In this document: in pieces, positions 15,901-16,488 of the stretch
Numbering within the stretch: the first letter of the stretch is position 1
How the letters are laid out: each line of letters starts with the position of its first letter
NCBI GenBank assembly: GCA_964434165.1
Contig: CAYSUS010000137.1
Coordinates: forward strand, 1 to 16,488
DNA length: 16,488 nt
DNA from: CAYSUS01 sp964434165
GTDB taxonomy: Bacteria > Planctomycetota > Planctomycetia > Pirellulales > Thermoguttaceae
Reading direction: 5' to 3'
The notes under the pieces: generated by a model
The model's database searches: none
What the model was told of the DNA's origin: nothing
The model's input: the letters and a program-made list of their open reading frames with translations, nothing else
Program-made: the position numbers and the translations under genes

Positions 15901-16370
15901 GGCGTCTGCATACAGCAGATGAACCGCTGCCACCGCGACTGCTTCTCGGCCGCCTCGTCGAATCGGACGTGACCGACGCGCGTGGCCGACTGCTTGACCG
16001 CCGCCTCGCAGAACATGCGGTTCCCGTTCTTCCTGTCTTCGGCGAGCTGGAGCAGATTGATGAGGTGGCTGCCCAACTCGGGGTACTCGCTCTCGATCCG
16101 CCGCGCGGTGGCCTCCAGCGTCCGCTGGCTGCGCACCATGCGGCGGAACACGGTGACCAGCAGCCCGGCCGTGATCGCCAGCCACATCAGGAGCAGCCCC
16201 AGCAGAATCGCCTGGGAGAAGGTGAACAGCGCGTCGACGAGCATGAACAGCAGTAGCGCGCCGAGCGAACCGCTCAGGGCCAGCACCGCGCTGGTCAACA
16301 GCGTAAAGAACCACCACTTCTGCCGCGCTTCATCGAGCCGGCGGATCACAGACTGCGCGACCGGAGGCAT
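12981..16370 (-). CDS. Large DUF4175-like membrane protein with coiled coils
   Basis: A 1129-residue envelope protein of the kind annotated as DUF4175 in planctomycetes, usually near MoxR ATPase, DUF58, von Willebrand and DUF4159 genes; its function is not known. Two long hydrophobic segments at about 19-77 (several TM passes) and one at about 160-182 anchor it. Next come beta-rich, Ig-like stretches at about 185-510 (SVKILRVTPGDTEVLVGANL; VAPGGEVSVMIRAGDDYGVG). A long alpha-helical, coiled-coil region follows at about 570-840, then an acidic patch (DLMEEEEDLFDEMED, about 860-875), a Gly/Ser-rich low-complexity linker to about 990, and a helical C-terminus. The ATG at 16370 has AAAGGG 8 bases upstream. 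An upstream in-frame codon at 16466 would overlap the preceding gene and add an unlikely Arg/Pro-rich tail. It follows the partial gene at the window edge. Confidence 0.82.
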   Translation of the reverse strand: MPPVAQSVIRRLDEARQKWWFFTLLTSAVLALSGSLGALLLFMLVDALFTFSQAILLGLLLMWLAITAGLLVTVFRRMVRSQRTLEATARRIESEYPELGSHLINLLQLAEDRKNGNRMFCEAAVKQSATRVGHVRFDEAAEKQSRWQRFICCMQTPRDLGESFILLGIVAGLGILCHLLIPHWGSAGSRLMSPWTFTPSVGSVKILRVTPGDTEVLVGANLEVTAEIENPTGEAYEGRLFFTPEGEKEQSVTMTIDEEREEKNSLYRATLSAVMNPLEYRLEIGDSQTSIYSVGICEKPAVDEVEVKLHFPPYLERPDAVFIQRHADLEAPEFTEAELRIRPTVPVVKGWIEMEGQQYSGRVENDGQLLVISKIPLVKDTSYSIHMANEGGSDPDPRLNRIHVLKDKPPAVQLLKPDRETKVAPGGEVSVMIRAGDDYGVGRVRLEAKLFERKPGAEGSEPEEVELPSPVAPKTWLKDKDFKTSTTVTLSHRLEFAEDALKAGQVLRIRAVATDERRVTEWGRDLKPQETATAWHQIVVVDDRAKTTETLAQLDSIRTAIWRILETQVRGRVRATLLLRETELAGRVNVAREVRAIQVEVQKASAALVGTIDEKDVPERQAIKRVINALAVGEMLQAVQQCDGLVKLKEMDGFATAVPELTGTQDRIIDALRKLLDVARQAQAEVLAEAKKRPGGDLPDDTQKKLEEITAKIDEFLEQRKKIIEAAENLAKKPVEDFTEEDEKFLKAVGASEDDWSKFMKELNTDLSKLAEQDFSNPALAKELVEIQTEIKMAEDALTKKTADIAVPLEQLGAEMAEEIKTNLEKWLPDTPDRERWSQEESLTDADKEAPMAELPGELEDLIGDLMEEEEDLFDEMEDVSSSAADSLDKGAGWDVSDGPISNMSAKGATGNRLPNTSEMSGRSGEGRQGKSSGEFVGDEAVGKGGRKTPSRLTPDPYVKGQVKDHSKDPTGGATGGGKESGQGGEGLEGPAPNPRSMADMQRLAGKQSALRNKAEGVDLQFQIANFHHTDLQKMIDLMAQVERDLKAGRYQSALRQREVLAEGLGNVKQYLSGEFEVRKDATENLPSDIQKEILGSMSDPSPVGWEELNRQYFQRLSEGGSTSAPAGD

Positions 16371-16410
16371 GTTGGGGGCCCTTTCTGTCCCTGTGTCGGT
16401 TGGATCTCCT

Positions 16411-16437
16411 CCCCTCTCCCGCGTCGCGGGAGCGGGG
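16411..16437. repeat. Long GC-rich inverted repeat between the DUF4159-like and DUF4175-like genes
   Basis: CCCC, one mismatched base, CTCCCGC, a GTC loop, GCGGGAG, one mismatched base, GGGG: a stem of 11 pairs with a single internal mismatch. It lies 12 bases after the upstream stop codon and 40 bases before the next start. In the direction of transcription no T run follows, so it looks more like a REP-type palindrome or an mRNA-processing hairpin than a simple terminator. Confidence 0.5.
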
Positions 16438-16449
16438 TGTTTGCTCCTG

Positions 16450-16488
16450 TCAGTGCGTGATCGCATAGACCAGCACGTTCGTGCCGAT
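16450..16488 (-). CDS. C-terminal end of a probable DUF4159 protein, 5' partial
   Basis: The last 12 codons and TGA of a leftward gene that enters from the right edge; the visible end is IGTNVLVYAITH. I recall DUF4159 proteins of planctomycetes ending in a similar IGTN-VVYA strand, and DUF4159 genes commonly sit next to DUF4175 genes, so the assignment rests on a short match plus context. It is 79 bases upstream of the DUF4175-like start and probably in the same operon. Confidence 0.5.
   Translation of the reverse strand: MGTNVLVYAITH

Noticed and set aside
13284..16256. 990-codon open frame on the plus strand
   Set aside because: It is antisense to the DUF4175-like gene; its Leu/Gly/Arg-rich translation with no motifs is the usual shadow of a GC-rich gene.
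16371..16466. N-terminal extension of the DUF4175-like protein (MRSRTDRSKHPAP)
   Set aside because: It would overlap the preceding stop codon and translate through the palindrome; the ATG at 16370 has a good ribosome-binding site and a typical N-terminus.

Overview
The window is GC-rich bacterial chromosomal DNA with tightly packed genes. The best guess is a member of the Planctomycetota, probably a metagenome-derived lineage. Three things support this: a very large DUF4175-type membrane protein next to the C-terminal end of what looks like a DUF4159 protein, a secreted DUF4185-like protein, and a secreted SGNH-hydrolase relative of the kind I associate with planctomycete genomes. This assignment is inference, because there is no rRNA or other marker gene here.

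Left part (1-2707): the 3' end of a YqhD-like iron-type alcohol/aldehyde dehydrogenase runs rightward and ends at a hairpin terminator. It converges on tsaB (t6A tRNA modification), which is read leftward. Divergent from tsaB is a calcineurin-like metallophosphoesterase with a good sigma70-like promoter in the shared intergenic region.

Centre left (2934-6749): yidC (membrane protein insertase) and mnmE (tRNA U34 modification GTPase) are 9 bases apart and probably co-transcribed. This is a reduced version of the usual rnpA-yidC-jag-mnmE neighbourhood, with no rnpA, yidD or jag visible. The YidC is about 250 residues longer than the E. coli protein and carries a PDZ domain inside its periplasmic region.

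Centre (6750-8574): a 357-base gap with a promoter-like sequence and a perfect inverted repeat is followed by two rightward genes, a small DUF4262 protein and a secreted SGNH-like hydrolase with altered catalytic blocks. A convergent gap with GC palindromes ends this part.

Right part (8575-16488): all genes read leftward. In transcription order they are the end of a probable DUF4159 protein, the 1129-residue DUF4175-like envelope protein, a secreted protein with an FlgO/TolB-N-like front, a jelly-roll-like middle and a charged helical tail, a small histidine-containing four-helix membrane protein whose start overlaps the preceding stop (GTGA), a radical SAM/SPASM enzyme resembling TIGR04053 (NirJ/AhbC-like), and a secreted DUF4185-like predicted beta-propeller protein. 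The radical SAM enzyme plus four-helix protein is the most interesting uncharacterised pair. The PDZ-containing YidC and the His-to-Gln change at a metal-ligand position of the YqhD-like enzyme are the other main points. No CRISPR array, insertion sequence, rRNA or tRNA gene was recognised.
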